64,000 nt of DNA from Actinoallomurus spadix (lineage in GTDB: Bacteria > Actinomycetota > Actinomycetes > Streptosporangiales > Streptosporangiaceae), in assembly GCF_024055725.1 (NCBI RefSeq), contig NZ_JAMXMX010000006.1, forward strand, positions 1 to 64,000, in the 5' to 3' direction. The position numbers and the translations under genes were made by a program. This document shows positions 1-8,601 of this stretch, one piece after another. Numbering within the stretch: position 1 is the first letter of the stretch; each line of letters opens with the position of its first letter. Below the pieces are notes generated by a model. The model saw only the letters and a program-made list of their open reading frames with translations, searched no databases and was not told the origin of the DNA.

Positions 1-124
1 GCTGCTGGCCATAACCGGGCTGCTGCTGACCGTAGCCCGGCTGCTGCTGGCCATAGCCCGGCTGCTGCTGACCGTACCCGGGCTGCTGCTGGCCCTGGCC
101 GTACGGGTCGTAGGGGGTGCTCAC
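1..124 (-). CDS. Gly/Tyr/Gln-repeat membrane protein, N-terminus only
   Basis: Only the first 41 codons are in the window; the gene runs off the left edge. GTG start at 124, preceded by a GAAGGAG ribosome site. After a short MSTPYDPYGQG head the protein is an uninterrupted heptad-type repeat of GYGQQQP, at least four copies, encoded by near-identical 21-nt units. Such low-complexity heads normally precede one or two membrane segments in actinobacterial DUF4190 or CD225/dispanin proteins; which one cannot be told from this fragment. It lies just downstream of a DUF2752 gene, the same order as the pair at 3622-4383. Confidence 0.7.
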   Translation of the reverse strand, partial: MSTPYDPYGQGQQQPGYGQQQPGYGQQQPGYGQQQPGYGQQ

Positions 125-196
125 GCTGTTACTCCTTCATTGAATGACGCCCGTCTGCCAAGCCGGGCTCGCTGTCGCCGTGACGAGATAGGGAAT

Positions 197-646
197 TCAC
201 CACTGCAGGAGCCCGAACCGGGCAAGCTGCCATAGCCAGGACAGGACAACCACGACCCCGAGCAGCGCCGCTCGGGCACGCGACTCGATCGCCCACCATC
301 GGTGCCCGATCCCCAGGGGCGCCGTGGCCAGGCCGAGCGCCCCCGCGAGAGCGAAGGGGTTCGCGAGGACCGCTCTGACCGGATGGGCGGCTCCCAGCTC
401 CATGAAGACGGTGGTACCGCCACAAAGAGGGCAGGGAACCCCGGTGAACCGCCGAAGCGGACACAGTATGCCGGGATCGTGGGCACGGTGCACGAGCGCC
501 GCGAGTACGGCCGCGACGGCCATGCTCCCCGTGCGGATCGCCACACCCCGTACCCCGTCCCCTGCGGCGGCGGTGAAGGAGGCGAGCATCCGCGCCGGTG
601 CGGTCGGCGCACCAGGGGTGACCCTCGTCCCCCGTGCGACGTCCAA
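197..646 (-). CDS. DUF2752 membrane protein
   Basis: 149-residue protein with the DUF2752 signature CPLCGGTT at about residues 91-98, followed by hydrophobic segments; function of the family is unknown. TTG start at 646 is preferred because a GGAGGG ribosome site lies 6 nt upstream; the internal ATG at 589 has none. The short C-terminal LWQLARFG motif is shared with the second DUF2752 copy at 3997-4383. Likely co-transcribed with the repeat protein that begins at 124. The two conserved Cys in CPLC may bind metal or be redox-active, which is inference. Confidence 0.8.
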   Translation of the reverse strand: MDVARGTRVTPGAPTAPARMLASFTAAAGDGVRGVAIRTGSMAVAAVLAALVHRAHDPGILCPLRRFTGVPCPLCGGTTVFMELGAAHPVRAVLANPFALAGALGLATAPLGIGHRWWAIESRARAALLGVVVVLSWLWQLARFGLLQW

Positions 647-902
647 ACTCCGCCCTCCAACCCCGTGCCGTTGTACGCCTGTGCGACCTATATCGCAATA
701 AGCCGGGCAACGGTCAAGTCAGATGCACCGACAGAGTTCAGAACGTGACCGCACGGAGACCTTCACGGCCGGTCGGCGACACCACCGGGCGACGTCCCCC
801 TGGGGCCGCCCCGCCCGGACGCCACCCGCCCGGCAGGTGCCATCCACCCGAAGCCGGCCGCCCGACCGATGCCGCCCGCCAGGTGCCGCCTCGTGGCGTA
901 CG

Positions 903-1652
903 TCAGTGCTGGGCGGCACCCACGACGACCGGAGGCGTCGCGTCCACACCCTCCGCGACGACGTCCACCACGATGACCGTGATGTTGTCCGGCCCGCCGG
1001 CCTGGTTGGCCAGGTCGATGAGCGTCTGAACGACCGCTTCGGGCTCCGGCCGGCTCGTCAGGACCTGGTGCAGCGTCTCCGCGCCGACCGGGCCGCTCAA
1101 ACCATCGGAGCACAGCAGGTAGCGGTCGCCCGGCAGCGCCTCGCGCAGGGACATGTCCGGCTTACGGTCCGGCTTGCCGTCGAGAACCCGGACGAGGCGG
1201 TTCGCCAGGTGGGGCGCCGCGCCGTCCTCGCCGGTGAGCATCTTCTCCAGCGTGTGGTCCTCGGTGATCTGGTAGAGGATGCTGTCCCGCAGCATGTACG
1301 CGCGGGAGTCCCCGATGTGCGCGAGGGCGAGCTGGGTGCCCGACCACAGCATCGCCGTGCAGGTGGTGCCCATCGACTGCAACGCGGGCTCCTGCTCGAC
1401 CCGCTGCGCGATCGCCTGGTTGGCGGACAGCACGGCGTGTTCGAGAGTGTCCACCAGCGCGGGCTGCGGGACCTCGGCGTCGGTCGGTGCGAGGGTCTCG
1501 ACGGCGAGAGAGCTTGCGATCTCCCCGCCGACGTGACCCCCCATCCCGTCGGCGACTGCGAGCAGCCATGGGCCCGCATACGCCGAGTCTTCGTTGTTCT
1601 CGCGGGTACGGCCGACGTCCGACCCCGCGGCGTAGCGAATGGCGACTCTCAT
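903..1652 (-). CDS. PP2C-type Ser/Thr protein phosphatase
   Basis: 249-residue soluble metal-dependent phosphatase, single PP2C domain without membrane anchor. Visible motifs: GRTRENNED near residues 14-22, ADGMGGHVGGE around 33-43 (metal-binding Asp and Gly pair), GDSRAY, LCSDGL and GGPDNITV near the C-terminus (last metal Asp). It should dephosphorylate Ser/Thr on proteins, the counterpart of Hanks-type kinases, none of which is in the window. ATG at 1652 is chosen because it opens the conserved domain and has GGAAG 4 nt upstream; an in-frame start at 1688 would add 12 unconserved residues. Confidence 0.9.
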   Translation of the reverse strand: MRVAIRYAAGSDVGRTRENNEDSAYAGPWLLAVADGMGGHVGGEIASSLAVETLAPTDAEVPQPALVDTLEHAVLSANQAIAQRVEQEPALQSMGTTCTAMLWSGTQLALAHIGDSRAYMLRDSILYQITEDHTLEKMLTGEDGAAPHLANRLVRVLDGKPDRKPDMSLREALPGDRYLLCSDGLSGPVGAETLHQVLTSRPEPEAVVQTLIDLANQAGGPDNITVIVVDVVAEGVDATPPVVVGAAQH

Positions 1653-1767
1653 GTGACTTCCGATGACGTCCTCGGCGATGCGGTTCACTCAGCCGACTAC
1701 TGAGGTTCATCAAGATATTCGACCGGCGCGGCTTACGCCTCCTGGATCCCACGCGAATGCTCGCGAG

Positions 1768-2394
1768 TCACCGATCGGCGAGGCCGTGACGGACGGCGTA
1801 CAGGGCCGCCTGGGTGCGATCCTGCAGCCCCAGCTTAAGCAGGATGTTCGAAACGTGCGTCTTGACGGTCTTCTCCGAAACGACCAGTGCGCGGGCGATC
1901 TCGCGGTTCGACCGGCCCCGGGCGATCTGGACGAGGACCTCGCGCTCGCGCTCGGTGAGCGCTCCCGCGCCCGGGTCCGCCTGCGCGGGCGCCAGCATCG
2001 CCTCGGCCGCCTCCGGCGCGAACAGCATGTGCCCGTCGTGGACGGCGCGGATCGCCTGCACCAGGGCGTGCGGGTCGACGTCCTTGTAGAGATACCCGGA
2101 GGCGCCGGCGCGTACGGCGGGCAGGACGTGCTCCCGCTCGCCGACGCTGGTGAGCACGATGACGCGGGACCCGACGCCGCGCGCGCGAAGCTCGCCCAGC
2201 GCGGTCGTGCCGTCGACGCCGGGCATTTTCAAATCGAGGAGGACGACGTCGGGCCGCAGTGCCTCCGCGCGGGAGACGGCCTCGGCACCGTCGGCCGCCT
2301 CGCCGACGACCTCGATGTCCTCCTGCACGCCGAGGAACGTGCGCAGGCCCTGACGCACGACGGGATGGTCGTCGACGATCAGCACGCGGATCAT
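1768..2394 (-). CDS. NarL/LuxR-type response regulator
   Basis: 208 residues: receiver domain (about 1-120) with acidic pocket D8/D9, phosphoacceptor D54 in LLDLKMP, conserved Thr in VLTS and the K of YLYKDV; then a LuxR-type helix-turn-helix with LTEREREVLVQIARGRSNREIA. DNA-binding transcription factor, phosphorylated by the kinase encoded just upstream; the kinase TGA and this ATG overlap by 4 nt, so the two are translationally coupled. Target genes are not evident. Confidence 0.95.
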   Translation of the reverse strand: MIRVLIVDDHPVVRQGLRTFLGVQEDIEVVGEAADGAEAVSRAEALRPDVVLLDLKMPGVDGTTALGELRARGVGSRVIVLTSVGEREHVLPAVRAGASGYLYKDVDPHALVQAIRAVHDGHMLFAPEAAEAMLAPAQADPGAGALTEREREVLVQIARGRSNREIARALVVSEKTVKTHVSNILLKLGLQDRTQAALYAVRHGLADR

Positions 2395-3497
2395 GCCGGC
2401 ACCTCCAGGCGTACGACCGTGCCGGCCGCGGACGAGTCGATGGTCAGGCGCCCGCCGATCGACTCGGCGCGTTCGCGCATGGACGCCAGCCCGAGGCCGT
2501 CGCGCGAACCGGCTCCGACGTCGAAGCCGGTCCCGTCGTCGCGGATCTCCAGCAGTCCGGCCGTGAGCCGCACCGTCACCTCCAAGGGATCACCGTGGCG
2601 GAGGGCGTTGTAGAGGGCCTCCTGGGCGACGCGGTACGCCACCGCCTCGACCTCGCCGGAGAAGGCGACGTCGTCGCCCTCGAACCGCACCCGCGGCCGA
2701 CGGCCGCGCCCCGAGCCCCAGGCGCGGTCCAGGACCCGCACGTGCTTGCGCAGCGACTCCGCGAGCCCATCGCCCTCCAGCTCCGCGGGGCGCAGCTCGA
2801 AGATGACCTCGCGCAGCTCCGCGAGGGCCTCCTTGGCGAGCGTCTGGACGCGTTCGAGCTCGGCACGGGGGTCCGCCGCGGACAGGGCCGCAGCGGCGGT
2901 CAAGCGGAGGGAGAACAGCTTCTGCGCCACCGCGTCGTGCAGCTCGCGCGCCAGCCGGGCACGCTCCTCGATCACCGTGAGCTCGCGATTCCGCTCGTAC
3001 AGCCGCGCGTTGGTCATCGCGATCGCGGCGTGCGCGGCGAAGAGGGTGAGCAGCTCCTCGTCGGCGGCCGTGAACCCGCCCGGGGTGCGCCGATTGGCGA
3101 GGAAGATGATGCCGAGCGTCTCGGTCCCGTCCTTGATGGGGACGCCGAGGAAGTCCTTGAGGACCGGGTGCGCCGCCGGCCAGCCTTCGAACTCCGGGGC
3201 CCGGCGCACGTCCGGCAGCCGCTGGACGCGGTCGTCGTGGAGCATCAGCGCGAGCAGCCCGTGCTGCCGGGGCAGCGGGCCGATCCGCCGCCACTCCTCA
3301 TCCGAGACGCCCTCGACGACGAACTCGGCGAACGACCCCTCGTCGTCGGGTACGCCGAGCGCGGCGTAGCGGGCGTCGAGGAGCTGCGCGGCGGCCCGGA
3401 CGATCACCTGCAGGACCTCGTGCACGGACAGGTGCCGCGTGACCGCGAGCACCGCCGTGCTGACGGCGTGCAGCGTCGCGTCCCGATCGGTGTCCAC
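2391..3497 (-). CDS. GAF-domain sensor histidine kinase (NarL-partner type)
   Basis: 368 residues, no membrane segment. GAF domain at about 20-165, HisKA_3 dimerisation helix with phosphoacceptor H187 in RELHDAV, then HATPase_c with N-box EALYNALRH and G-box RDDGTGFD and DGLGLASM. The soluble GAF architecture resembles DevS-like and other actinobacterial cytoplasmic sensors; the ligand is unknown. Overlaps the downstream regulator gene (ATGA), forming a two-gene two-component system. Confidence 0.93.
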   Translation of the reverse strand: MDTDRDATLHAVSTAVLAVTRHLSVHEVLQVIVRAAAQLLDARYAALGVPDDEGSFAEFVVEGVSDEEWRRIGPLPRQHGLLALMLHDDRVQRLPDVRRAPEFEGWPAAHPVLKDFLGVPIKDGTETLGIIFLANRRTPGGFTAADEELLTLFAAHAAIAMTNARLYERNRELTVIEERARLARELHDAVAQKLFSLRLTAAAALSAADPRAELERVQTLAKEALAELREVIFELRPAELEGDGLAESLRKHVRVLDRAWGSGRGRRPRVRFEGDDVAFSGEVEAVAYRVAQEALYNALRHGDPLEVTVRLTAGLLEIRDDGTGFDVGAGSRDGLGLASMRERAESIGGRLTIDSSAAGTVVRLEVPA

Positions 3498-3621
3498 GGC
3501 TCACGACCGTACCGCCGCGGGCTCCCGCCGCCGCAGGCCCCGGCTCCGGAACCCGGTCCCCTCCGGTGCCACCGCGGGTTCCCGCCCGGGCTGGGCCGGG
3601 CGGGAACCGCGCGGGAGGCCG

Positions 3622-3984
3622 TCAGGTGCCGGACTGCAGCCGGAGGAGCGTGACGAGGATTCCGAGCACCGCGGAGACCACGCCGCCGATCCAGGCCACC
3701 TTGGCGAGGGTGTCCGGCCGGCCCTGGGCGCGGAACTGATTCTGAGCGACGAGGCCGAGCACGATTCCCGCGAGGGGGCAGAAGAACCAGCAGATGATGC
3801 CGATGATCGACAGCACCTGCGGGGTGCTCGTCCGCGGCTGCGCCGGCTCCCCGTAGCCGCCGCCGTACCCGGGCGGCGGGGGTGGTGCGGACGGCGGGCC
3901 GTCACCGTAACCGGGCGGCGGGGGCGGGGCGGACGGCGGGCCGTCGTCGTGACCACCGGGTGGGCCCTCTGGCGGATGTACCAC
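3622..3984 (-). CDS. Pro/Gly-rich DUF4190 membrane protein
   Basis: 120 residues. The N-terminal 45 residues are a Pro-rich low-complexity tail with two copies of DGPPSAPPPPPGYG; the rest carries two membrane segments around a short loop (IIGIICWFFCPLAGIVLGLVA and a C-terminal hydrophobic helix), the DUF4190 layout. GTG start with GGGAGG 5 nt upstream. Located 12 nt downstream of a DUF2752 gene, mirroring the arrangement at the left end of the window. Function unknown; such proteins are often annotated only by fold. Confidence 0.8.
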   Translation of the reverse strand: MVHPPEGPPGGHDDGPPSAPPPPPGYGDGPPSAPPPPPGYGGGYGEPAQPRTSTPQVLSIIGIICWFFCPLAGIVLGLVAQNQFRAQGRPDTLAKVAWIGGVVSAVLGILVTLLRLQSGT

Positions 3985-3996
3985 GGTTCCTCCCTG

Positions 3997-4383
3997 TCAG
4001 ATGATGCCGAAGCGGGCGAGCTGCCAGATCTCGGAAGCGATCAACGGCGCGACGATGACCACGATCGGGACGACCTGCCGCGTCCTGCGGGACGATCTCC
4101 GCCAGAGCGCGCCCATCCGGGACCGCCGCGCGAGCGGGGCCACCAGGAACCCCGCGCACACCGCGACCGCCAGCGGAGACGCGTGCACGGCGCCGAGGAG
4201 ATCGGCGTGCCCGAGATGGACGGCCGCCGTCGTGAACCCGCACAGCGGGCAGGGGACGCCGGTGTACTGACGCAGGACGCACAGGGTCGGCGGGCGCGGG
4301 ACGCGCAGCGCGGCCAGGCCGGCGACGACGGCGACGAGCAGCGCCGCCCGGGCGGGCACTCCCCACGGCCGTCCGATCGCCAT
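3997..4383 (-). CDS. DUF2752 membrane protein, second copy
   Basis: 128 residues with the family signature CPLCGFTT and three or so hydrophobic segments; ends with EIWQLARFGII, close to the C-terminus of the copy at 197-646. ATG at 4383 is chosen because GAGG lies 8 nt upstream; a GTG at 4398 is possible. Probably an operon with the DUF4190 gene that follows. Biochemical role unknown. Confidence 0.8.
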   Translation of the reverse strand: MAIGRPWGVPARAALLVAVVAGLAALRVPRPPTLCVLRQYTGVPCPLCGFTTAAVHLGHADLLGAVHASPLAVAVCAGFLVAPLARRSRMGALWRRSSRRTRQVVPIVVIVAPLIASEIWQLARFGII

Positions 4384-4483
4384 CCGCCCGTACCTCACAG
4401 GTCAGGTTGTTCCCGGAGGACCTACGACCATCCGCCGGGCCGATCCCGGTCCCTTGGCCGATGTCGGTCACACGGTCGCTGCC

Positions 4484-4489
4484 TAGTGT
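4484..4489 (+). promoter_or_regulatory. -10 box of a leaderless SDR transcript
   Basis: TAGTGT ends 7 nt before the ATG at 4497 and there is no Shine-Dalgarno sequence. In actinobacteria this spacing places transcription start at or next to the A of the ATG. The same geometry recurs at several other genes in the window. No clear -35 was seen. Confidence 0.5.
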
Positions 4490-4496
4490 CGAGGCC

Positions 4497-5165
4497 ATGA
4501 AGGCACTGATCACCGGGGCGTCCCGTGGGCTCGGCCTGGCGCTGGCCCGCGCGCTCGCCCAGGACGGCTGGACCCTGATCCTCGACGCCCGGGGAGCGGC
4601 CGACCTGGACAGGGCCGCCGCCGGCCTCACCGCCGCGGGCGCGGACGTCACCGCCGTCCCCGGCGACATCGCCGACCCGGCCCACCGGGCGGCGCTCGTA
4701 CGAGCGTCGGACGGGCTCGACCTCCTCGTCAACAACGCGAGCACGCTCGGCGCGACGCCGCTGCCGCGCCTGGCCGACCACCCGCTGCCGGAGCTGGAAC
4801 GCGCGTTGGCGGTCAACGTGCTCGGGCCGCTCGCGCTCACCCAGGGCGTCCTGCCGTCCCTCCGGGCCCGCCGGGGCGCGATCGTCAACGTCAGTTCCGA
4901 CGCCGCCCGCGAGGCCTATGAGGGCTGGGGCGGATACGGCGCGACGAAGGCCGCCCTCGACCAGCTGTCCAACGTCCTGGCCGCAGAGGAGCCCGAGATC
5001 GCCGTATGGTCGGTCGACCCCGGCGAGATGCGCACGCGGATGCTCGCCGACGCCGGCGAGGACGCCGACGCGGCGCCTCTCCCCGAGGACGTCGCCGTCC
5101 CCGCCCTGCGCAGGCTGATCACCGAGCGCCTCCCGAGCGGCCGGTACACGGCAGGCGCCCTGTGA
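4497..5165 (+). CDS. SDR family oxidoreductase
   Basis: 222 residues, classical short-chain dehydrogenase: nucleotide-binding GASRGLG at residues 6-12, NNAS at about 80, catalytic S in NVSSDA and YGATK (Y and K of the YxxxK pair). NAD(P)(H)-dependent alcohol/ketone oxidoreductase of unknown substrate. The stop overlaps the GTG of the MFS gene (GTGA), so the SDR, transporter and QueA-like genes form one transcription unit. Start fixed by the leaderless -10 and by the domain beginning immediately. Confidence 0.9.
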   Translation: MKALITGASRGLGLALARALAQDGWTLILDARGAADLDRAAAGLTAAGADVTAVPGDIADPAHRAALVRASDGLDLLVNNASTLGATPLPRLADHPLPELERALAVNVLGPLALTQGVLPSLRARRGAIVNVSSDAAREAYEGWGGYGATKAALDQLSNVLAAEEPEIAVWSVDPGEMRTRMLADAGEDADAAPLPEDVAVPALRRLITERLPSGRYTAGAL

Positions 5166-6493
5166 GCGCACCGGCCGAGACGGCGGACACGGCCGCCCCC
5201 GCGCCGCGGACCGGGCTGCTGACCGGCCCGTACCGCACGACCACGATCGGCATCCTGCTCGTCATCACGCTCCTGGCCTTCGAGCAGATGGCCGTCGGCA
5301 CGACCATGCCGGTCGCGGCACGCGAACTGGGCGGTCTGTCGATGTACGCCTGGGGGTTCACCGCGGTGTTCATCAGCGGGCTGGTCGGCAACGTCCTGGC
5401 GGGCGGCTGGGCGGACGCGCGCGGTCCCGCCCTGCCGCTCGTGGCCGGGCTGGTGATCTTCGTGGCCGGGCTGGTCGTCGTGGGCACCGCCCCGGGGATG
5501 GCCTGGTTCGTCGCGGGCCGGGCCGTCCAGGGCCTCGGCTCCGGCCTGGCGGTCGTCCCGCTGTACGTGATCGTGGCGGGCGTCTACCCGGAGCCGGCCC
5601 GGCCGAGGGTGTTCGCCGCGATGTCGGCCGCCTGGGTCGTGCCGTCCCTGGTCGGCCCGTCCGTCGGCGGCCTCGTCGCCCAGCACCTCGGCTGGCGCTG
5701 GGTCTTCCTCGGCCTGATCCCCCTGGTGCTGCCCGCCGCCGCCATGCTCACCCCGGCGCTGCGCGGCTCCCGGACGCATGGCGCCCTCCCCCGCGGCCGT
5801 ACCCTCGCCGCCGTCGCGCTGGCCGTCGGCGCCGCCGTCCTGCTGTGGGGCATCGACCACCGCTCGCCGCTCGGGCTGCCCGGCCTGGCCGGCCTCGCGT
5901 ACGGCCTGCGGGTGCTGCTGCCGCGCGGCACGCTCCGCCTCGGCCGAGGGCTGCCGACCGCGATCGCCATGCGCGGCCTGCTGATGGGCACGATGGCCGG
6001 CACGGAGGCGTTCATCCCGCTCGCGTTGATCACCCGGCACGGCTTCAGCCCCACGGCCGCCGGAGTCGTGCTCACCGTCGGAGCCCTCGGCTGGAGCAGC
6101 GGATCCTGGCTCCAGGGCCGGTTCACCGGCATCTCACGGGTGCGGTTCGCGGTGCTGGGCCCGGCCCTCCTGACCGCCGGGGTCGCCGGGATCGCCGTCG
6201 CCCTGTACACCTCCGGCTGGGCCGCCGTCCCCGCCTGGATCGTCGCCGGGCTCGGGGTGGGCATGGCCTTCCCGACCCTCAGCGTCACGGTGCTCGCCCT
6301 GTCCGCGCCGGACGAGCAGGGCGCCAACTCCTCGGCCCTGCAGATCTCCGACACCCTCGGCTCGTCGCTCGGCGTCGGCGTGGCCGGCGCGCTCGTCAAC
6401 GCGGCGGGCCTGGGCGCCGGCCTCGCCTGGACCCTCGCCATCGCCCTCGTCGCGGCCGCGGCCGCGCACCGTGTGGAGGCCTCCCGTGCTTGA
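5162..6493 (+). CDS. MFS transporter (drug-efflux type)
   Basis: 443 residues with about 12 hydrophobic helices. The loop after helix 2 reads GGWADARGP, an MFS motif-A variant, and helix 5 carries the Pro/Gly-rich WVVPSLVGPSVGG typical of antiporter motif C. Probably proton-driven export of a small molecule across the plasma membrane; substrate unknown. GTG start overlaps the SDR stop, and its own end overlaps the next gene by 8 nt. Confidence 0.9.
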   Translation: MSAPAETADTAAPAPRTGLLTGPYRTTTIGILLVITLLAFEQMAVGTTMPVAARELGGLSMYAWGFTAVFISGLVGNVLAGGWADARGPALPLVAGLVIFVAGLVVVGTAPGMAWFVAGRAVQGLGSGLAVVPLYVIVAGVYPEPARPRVFAAMSAAWVVPSLVGPSVGGLVAQHLGWRWVFLGLIPLVLPAAAMLTPALRGSRTHGALPRGRTLAAVALAVGAAVLLWGIDHRSPLGLPGLAGLAYGLRVLLPRGTLRLGRGLPTAIAMRGLLMGTMAGTEAFIPLALITRHGFSPTAAGVVLTVGALGWSSGSWLQGRFTGISRVRFAVLGPALLTAGVAGIAVALYTSGWAAVPAWIVAGLGVGMAFPTLSVTVLALSAPDEQGANSSALQISDTLGSSLGVGVAGALVNAAGLGAGLAWTLAIALVAAAAAHRVEASRA

Positions 6494-7493
6494 CTTCACC
6501 CTTCCCGCCGCCCTGGAGGCGCACGAACCCCCGTCCCGCCGCGACGACGTCCGCCTGCTCGCGGCCACGCGGACCGGCGTGACGCACCACGCGTTCACCG
6601 ACCTGCCGGACCTGCTCCGGCCCGGCGACCTGCTCGTCGTGAACACCTCCGCCACCCTGCCCGCCGCCGTACGCCTCGACCGCCTGGCCGTCCACTTCTC
6701 CGGTCCGGTGCCGTCGGACCCCGGCTGCTGGCTCGTCGAGTTGCGGCGGCGGACCGGGCGGGCGTCGGAGCCGTACGCGGGCGGATGCCCCGGCGAATGG
6801 TTCCCCCTGCCCGGCGGCGCGACACTGACCCTCGTCGACCGGTACACGCCCCGGCTCTGGCGGGCGCGCCTCGACACCGACGTCGAGCCGTACCTGCGGC
6901 GCCACGGCGTGCCGATCCGGTACGGATACGTCCGCCACGACCAGCCCGCGGCGGCGTACCAGACCGTCTTCGCGGAGGCGGTGGCCCGCGAAGACGGTCC
7001 CGGCAGCGCCGAGATGCCCAGCGCCGGGCGTCCCTTCACGGCCGACCTCGTGACCCGGCTCGTCGCGCGCGGCGTCCTCCTCGCGCCGCTGACCCTGCAC
7101 ACGGGGGTGGCGTCGCCGGAGAAGGACGAGCCGCCCTACCCGGAGCGGTACGAGATCCCGGCCACCACGGCCGCGCTCCTCAACCATGTGAGATGGGAGG
7201 GCGGCCGGGTGATCGCCGTGGGGACGACCGTCGTACGCGCGCTGGAGAGCGCCGTCACCCGCGAGGGCCTCGTCCGGCCCTCGAACGGCTGGACCTCCCA
7301 CGTGGTCACCCCGGAGGAGGGCGTGCGGGTGGTGGACGGGCTGCTCACCGGACTCCACGAGCCGCGCTCCTCACACCTGCGGCTGCTGACCGCGATCGCC
7401 GGGGAGGACCTGCTCGAACGCGTCTACACCGAGGCCCTGGCGGGCGGCTACCGCTGGCACGAGTTCGGCGACGTGAACCTGCTGCTGCCGTGA
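6486..7493 (+). CDS. QueA-like S-adenosylmethionine:tRNA ribosyltransferase-isomerase family protein
   Basis: 335 residues, close to QueA length. QueA landmarks are present but altered: DLLVVNTSATLPA, YQTVFAEA, GSAEMPSAGRPFT where true QueA usually has a TAGLHFT-like loop, and LHTGV. GTG at 6486 has GGAGG 6 nt upstream and lies inside the end of the MFS gene. Classical QueA adds the cyclopentene ring in queuosine synthesis, but no other queuosine gene is here, and the altered loop makes substrate assignment uncertain. Best described as a QueA paralogue of the actinobacterial type. Confidence 0.75.
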   Translation: MLDFTLPAALEAHEPPSRRDDVRLLAATRTGVTHHAFTDLPDLLRPGDLLVVNTSATLPAAVRLDRLAVHFSGPVPSDPGCWLVELRRRTGRASEPYAGGCPGEWFPLPGGATLTLVDRYTPRLWRARLDTDVEPYLRRHGVPIRYGYVRHDQPAAAYQTVFAEAVAREDGPGSAEMPSAGRPFTADLVTRLVARGVLLAPLTLHTGVASPEKDEPPYPERYEIPATTAALLNHVRWEGGRVIAVGTTVVRALESAVTREGLVRPSNGWTSHVVTPEEGVRVVDGLLTGLHEPRSSHLRLLTAIAGEDLLERVYTEALAGGYRWHEFGDVNLLLP

Positions 7494-7533
7494 CGGCACG
7501 CTCCCGTCATGGCGCGGACGGCCGAGGTGTCGG

Positions 7534-7944
7534 TCAGTAGGGGAACGGTCGCGCAGCGTCCGTAGGTGACCTTCGCGGGCGGCGCAGTCGCCGCCGCAGC
7601 CGGTCGAGCCGCTCCCGGTCGGCCACGTCGCGCTCGTCTCGCCCGGCTCGACGCTCGAGAATCCTCTCGACCCACACCCCGAGCGGCATCTCGGGCGGTT
7701 TCTGCCAGTACTCCGGCCGGCGGGCGAGGAGACGCTCTTCGGCCGCGTACGCCGCGTCGGCGTCCGGCCGCCCCTTGGCGGCGAGCAGATCACGCCGGGC
7801 GCGACGCCGGTTCACGCGGTTGGCCCGCCGTTTCCTGGCGGGGACCCACCGGCGCGCGGGCTTGAAACTGTAGCCGCTGCTGCCACGCCGGTCCTTGGCA
7901 TAGCTCAGCCGTTTCTTCTCCTGTGGCGTGCGCCGCGACACCAC
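7534..7944 (-). CDS. Conserved basic hypothetical protein
   Basis: 136 residues, strongly basic with many Arg clusters; a middle segment PEYWQKPPEMPLGVWVERIL looks globular, the flanks look disordered. GTG start at 7944 (or 7941) with GGAG just upstream. No recognised family; charge suggests nucleic-acid or ribosome association, which is inference only. Converges with the QueA-like gene. Confidence 0.6.
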   Translation of the reverse strand: MVSRRTPQEKKRLSYAKDRRGSSGYSFKPARRWVPARKRRANRVNRRRARRDLLAAKGRPDADAAYAAEERLLARRPEYWQKPPEMPLGVWVERILERRAGRDERDVADRERLDRLRRRLRRPRRSPTDAARPFPY

Positions 7945-8094
7945 CGCACTCCATTTCCCCGGGCTGCCGATCCCAGGAGAATAGGAGTCCGGATAGAGGG
8001 CGTCGACCGGATTTCGCGGCGATGGTCCAACGGGTGAAGAACCCTCCCGGGCACGAGAACCGGTCCGGAGTCGACCACACCCGCCTGGAGCGGC

Positions 8095-8472
8095 TCACTC
8101 CAGCTGTTTCCAGCCCTGGCGTTCGCCGCCGATCTGTAGCGCGACGCACAGACCGACGAGCACCGCGAAGGTCAACACGTTCTCCCGCACGAGGTGACCG
8201 ACGATGGCCCGGCTGAAGCCGAGATCCGCCGCGCAGAGCAGTGCATACCCGTAGAAACCCCACTTCTTCCACCGACACAGCGCGAGGAGACACACGACAC
8301 CAATGACGTCGGATGCCATCGCCGCGAGACATATCCACTGGGCATGAAGCGGGATCCGCCCGGCGTTCCACAGCAGCACCACGACGTCATAGGCCAACCC
8401 GACGATGCTGAAAGTCAGCAACGTCCCCAGGTACACCACGAGAAATCCATGAGGAGGTTTCTGCGGATTCAC
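8095..8472 (-). CDS. Small four-helix integral membrane protein
   Basis: About 125 residues with four hydrophobic segments (FLVVYLGTLLTFSIVGLAYD, then WICLAAMASDVIGVVCLLAL, YGYALLCAADLGFS and VLTFAVLVGLCVAL). No catalytic motif. The GTG at 8472 directly precedes the hydrophobic core; an in-frame GTG at 8493 is possible. Function unknown. Confidence 0.6.
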   Translation of the reverse strand: MNPQKPPHGFLVVYLGTLLTFSIVGLAYDVVVLLWNAGRIPLHAQWICLAAMASDVIGVVCLLALCRWKKWGFYGYALLCAADLGFSRAIVGHLVRENVLTFAVLVGLCVALQIGGERQGWKQLE

Positions 8473-8601
8473 CCACGAATGGTCCCACGGCACTGCGCGG
8501 ACTCCCGGGGCACGGGAACCGGTCCGGACGGCGAAGGCTCGCGGAACGGCCGGTGTCCGGATGGTGGACCGCCGAGCGGGGCACGATGAGCGCCAAGTAC
8601 C

